64,000 bases of DNA from Amycolatopsis lexingtonensis (GTDB taxonomy: Bacteria > Actinomycetota > Actinomycetes > Mycobacteriales > Pseudonocardiaceae), in the NCBI RefSeq assembly GCF_014873755.1, contig NZ_JADBEG010000001.1, positions 10,423,001 to 10,487,000 of the forward strand, read 5' to 3'. A program made the position numbers and the translations under genes. Positions within the stretch are counted from its first letter, which is position 1, and every line of letters begins with the position of its first letter. This document shows, piece after piece, positions 61,760 through 64,000 of the stretch. The notes under the pieces are model-generated. The model ran no database searches and had not been told where the DNA came from. It saw nothing but the letters and a program-made list of their open reading frames with translations.

Positions 61760-62425
61760 GTGGCCGCCGAGCAACCCCGTACGCCCGCTGACCGCTTCGG
61801 CGCCCTCTGCCGGGCCATCGTCCGGATACTCCCGCTGGGTCTGTCGCGGATCGTCGCCCCGACGTTTCTCGGCTTCTGCCTCATCAACGGTCTGACGTTC
61901 GGCGTCGACCTCGGGTTGCTGACCGTTTTCCGAAGCTTGCTCGGCTGGCCCGTGTGGCTGGCGATCACGGTCGCGTACGGCTGCGCGTTCGGGCTCAGCT
62001 TCGTGCTGAACCGGACGTTCAACTTCCATTCCCACGCGGCCGTCGGAATCCAGCTCGTCTTGTACGTCGTCGCGATCGTCGTCAATTACGCCGCGTTTTT
62101 GCTGGGTGTCGGCGCCGGCCTGACGGCGCTGGGCGTCGAATACCACGTCTCGCGGCTGCTCGCGGGCGCCTGCGAAGGCGTGTTCATGTACGCCGTGATG
62201 CGCTGGGTGATCTTCCGCGACTCAGGTGAGCGACAGCTCGAGCGTGCCGGTGAGCCGGACCTCGCGGAGCAGGCGCTCGCCGGTGTCGAGGGTGCGGACC
62301 GTGCCGTCGGGGTTCCAGCCGGCCCGGCGGTAGAAGCCCAGGCTGGCGTGGTCGCCCTGGGCGACCCAGGCGATGCCGCGGCCGGCGCCGTCGGCCCGCA
62401 GGCCGGCGGCGGCCGTCGCGAGTAG
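61760..62425 (+). CDS. GtrA-like membrane protein, C-terminus read into antisense of GNAT gene
   Basis: Residues ~30-150 form the GtrA-type four-helix domain (FLGFCLINGLTFGVDLGLLTVF, LSFVLNRTFNFHSH, VVNYAAFLLGVG and YAVMRWVIFRDS). GtrA proteins help flip polyprenyl-linked sugars. The conserved domain ends near 62221, but the frame has no stop and runs another 204 bases through the antisense of the GNAT gene (62222-62779) to 62425. The tail (Ala/Gly/Glu-rich) looks like antisense noise. The start, GTG 61760, is tentative; an in-frame GTG at 61694 exists. Confidence 0.75.
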   Translation: MAAEQPRTPADRFGALCRAIVRILPLGLSRIVAPTFLGFCLINGLTFGVDLGLLTVFRSLLGWPVWLAITVAYGCAFGLSFVLNRTFNFHSHAAVGIQLVLYVVAIVVNYAAFLLGVGAGLTALGVEYHVSRLLAGACEGVFMYAVMRWVIFRDSGERQLERAGEPDLAEQALAGVEGADRAVGVPAGPAVEAQAGVVALGDPGDAAAGAVGPQAGGGRRE

Positions 62426-62779
62426 CCGGCCGGCGTGGCCGCGCCGTCCCCACCGCGGCTCGACGAGCAGGGTGGCGATCAAGCCGGTGGAGCCCGCGTC
62501 TTCGGGCAGGCTGCCGTCGGCGCCGGCGATCTCGCCCTCGGGCGCGCGGCCGGCGACGCAGAACCCGACGGTGTACTCGCCTTCGGTGGCGACGTAGACC
62601 AGGCTCCCGGGGTACTCGATGGTCTCGGTCCAGGTACCGGCGAGGTCGGCGGCGTCCAGTTCGGCGAGCGCCTGCTTGCCCAGCAGGTCTTCGTAGGCGG
62701 CGTGCCAGGTTTCGCGCTGGATGCGGGCGATCTCCGCGGCGTCGGACAGGTCGGCGGGGCGGACGGCGGCGTCGCTCAT
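62222..62779 (-). CDS. GNAT family N-acetyltransferase
   Basis: The 185-residue protein has the GNAT fold: VRPADLSDAAEIARIQRETWHAAY, GFCVAGRAPEGEIAGADG, the acetyl-CoA-binding motif A VEPRWGRRGHAGRLLATAAA and YRRAGWNPDGT. ATG 62779. The final 204 bases overlap the frame of the GtrA-like gene on the other strand. Substrate unknown. Confidence 0.9.
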   Translation of the reverse strand: MSDAAVRPADLSDAAEIARIQRETWHAAYEDLLGKQALAELDAADLAGTWTETIEYPGSLVYVATEGEYTVGFCVAGRAPEGEIAGADGSLPEDAGSTGLIATLLVEPRWGRRGHAGRLLATAAAGLRADGAGRGIAWVAQGDHASLGFYRRAGWNPDGTVRTLDTGERLLREVRLTGTLELSLT

Positions 62780-62838
62780 GGGCCGAATCTATCGGGTCGC
62801 CGAAAACTGTCGGTGGTGGCTGGCACCATGACCTCACC

Positions 62839-64000
62839 ATGCAAACGATCAGCGTCTCGACGGCCCGGAAGACCTTCCTGGCCGCACAGGGCTTCACCGA
62901 CCCGCGTCCCTCCGGCGAGCCGTCCCGGCGGCACCTGAAACGCGTGCTTTCGCGCGTCCAGCTGCTGCAGCTGGACTCCGTGAACGTCGCGGTCCGGGCG
63001 CACTACATGCCGGTGTTTTCCCGCCTGGGCGCGTACGAGCCCGCGCTGCTGGACGCGGCGGCGTGGGCGCACTCGGCGCGCCAGCCGCGCCTCCTGGTGG
63101 AGACGTGGGCGCACGAGGCGAGCCTGCTGCCGATCGAGGACTGGCCGCTGATCCGCTCGGGCGCGAAGCGGGACGGCTGGTGGAAGCACTACGGCCCGTT
63201 GATCGAGAAGTCGCCGGGGCTGGTCGACGAGATCCTTTCGGTGGTCAAGGAACTCGGCCCGATCGGTGCGGGCGGCATCGAGCGCGAGGTCGAGGCGGAC
63301 GCGCAACGCCGCGGCCCCGGCTCGTGGTGGGAGCGTTCGGAAGTCAAGCGCGTCTGCGAGTACCTGTTCGGCATCGGCCAGCTGACTACAGGCACGCGCC
63401 GGTCGTTCGAGCGGCTGTACGACCTGACCGAACGGGTGGTGCCGCCGGACATCCTGGCGCGCACTGTCTCGGCGGAGGAGGGCGCGCGCGGGCTGATCGA
63501 GCGCTCGGCGCGCGCACTGGGCGTCGCGACGGAGACGGACCTGCGCGACTACTACCGCCTCGGCCCGGCGCCGGCCCGCCAGGCGGTGGCGGAGCTGGTC
63601 GAATCCGGTGTCCTGGAGCCGGTTTCGGTCCGCGGCTGGAAGCCGGTGGCGTACCGGCACGCCGAGGCCCGCACGCCGCGTTCGGTCACCGGGCGGGCGC
63701 TGCTGTGCCCGTTCGACCCGCTGATCTGGGAACGCGCCCGCACCGAGCGGCTCTTCGGGTTCCATTACCGGATCGAGATCTACGTCCCGGAGCCGAAGCG
63801 CGTCTACGGCTACTACGTGTTCCCGTTCCTGCTGGACGGCGAACTGGTCGCGCGGGTGGACCTGAAGTCCGATCGCGCGGTGGGCGTCCTACGGGTGCAC
63901 GGCGCCTTCGCGGAAGAAGGCGCGGACGTGGCACGCGTGCTCCCGGAACTGGCGGGGGAGCTGGGGCACATGGCGGAATGGCTCGGCCTGTCCGGCGTGG
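62839..64000 (+). CDS. AlkX/YcaQ-type winged-helix DNA glycosylase, 5' part (cut by window edge)
   Basis: The ATG at 62839 opens a frame that remains open to the right edge, about 387 residues. It matches the HTH_42/YcaQ superfamily: VLSRVQLLQLDSVNVAVRAHYMPVFSRLGAYEPALLD (split) with the QLD active-site motif, the AlkX form (AlkZ proteins have Q-x-Q), three winged-helix units and the C-terminal CPFDPLIWERARTERLFGFHYRIEIYVPEPKR (split). Such enzymes unhook DNA interstrand cross-links. A C-terminal ~20 residues are probably missing. Confidence 0.88.
   Translation, partial: MQTISVSTARKTFLAAQGFTDPRPSGEPSRRHLKRVLSRVQLLQLDSVNVAVRAHYMPVFSRLGAYEPALLDAAAWAHSARQPRLLVETWAHEASLLPIEDWPLIRSGAKRDGWWKHYGPLIEKSPGLVDEILSVVKELGPIGAGGIEREVEADAQRRGPGSWWERSEVKRVCEYLFGIGQLTTGTRRSFERLYDLTERVVPPDILARTVSAEEGARGLIERSARALGVATETDLRDYYRLGPAPARQAVAELVESGVLEPVSVRGWKPVAYRHAEARTPRSVTGRALLCPFDPLIWERARTERLFGFHYRIEIYVPEPKRVYGYYVFPFLLDGELVARVDLKSDRAVGVLRVHGAFAEEGADVARVLPELAGELGHMAEWLGLSGV

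Noticed and set aside
62222..62425. Residues ~155-221 of the GtrA frame as a genuine extra domain
   Set aside because: They are the antisense of the GNAT coding region and show low complexity; kept only as part of the open frame.

Overview
The window is about 72% G+C, with many GTG starts, many 4-bp ATGA/GTGA overlaps between co-directional genes, a WhiB-family regulator and a housekeeping block ordered as in mycolic-acid and related actinomycetes. It looks like a chromosomal segment of a Pseudonocardiaceae actinomycete, most likely Amycolatopsis. The genus is an inference from gene order and protein flavour, not from a search.

Positions 1-14,300: a truncated secreted protein, a RibD-type reductase, a bile-acid-symporter-like transporter divergent from a LysR regulator, a tandem sigma-factor pair (the second resembles SigD/ShbA with an extra N-terminal segment), a WhiB-like Fe-S protein, a SigX5/SnoaL-type ECF sigma factor, a DprE2-like reductase and an LCP-family cell-wall ligase. 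A five-gene catabolic operon follows (acyl-CoA dehydrogenase, 3-hydroxyacyl-CoA dehydrogenase, acetoacetate-decarboxylase-like protein, enoyl-CoA hydratase, class III CoA-transferase) with its own LysR gene and a 14-bp palindrome between regulator and operon.

Positions 14,300-35,400: accessory and regulatory region. It holds several TetR genes with clear palindromic operators (some covering start codons), two two-component systems, a secreted CocE/S15 hydrolase, an M50-type membrane protease, a DUF222-HNH protein preceded by a LexA-box-like site, a decayed IS5-family element, a GT39-like glycosyltransferase with a GPP34 protein, a pair of bacterial-PH-domain membrane proteins, a PEP-mutase-like protein with a class V aminotransferase, and a DUF4439 lipoprotein.

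Positions 35,450-57,900: the translation, RNA-processing and lysine block: rimP-nusA-ylxR-infB-DUF503-rbfA, then nrnA-like DHH phosphoesterase, MATE, MFS, truB, ribF, an HTH protein, a 2H phosphoesterase, rpsO, pnp, an M16 protease and dapB. Six accessory genes (lipoprotein esterase, methyltransferase/TetR pair, NfeD-like/SPFH pair, TRM11-like methyltransferase) sit between rbfA and the DHH gene.

Positions 57,900-64,000: a small membrane protein, a 4,5-dihydroxyphthalate-decarboxylase-like protein divergent from a LysR gene, a frameshifted membrane protein, a YqaA-like protein, a GtrA-like protein whose frame runs into an antisense GNAT gene, and the start of an AlkX/YcaQ-type DNA glycosylase gene cut by the window end.

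No rRNA, tRNA, CRISPR array, prophage or large biosynthetic cluster was recognised. The most distinctive signals are the sigma fusion, a WhiB with a Trp-to-Phe change in its signature turn, the ADC-containing operon, a Shine-Dalgarno-sequestering hairpin, operators that overlap start codons, and a recurring AAGGAGGCCTTCACGG palindrome.
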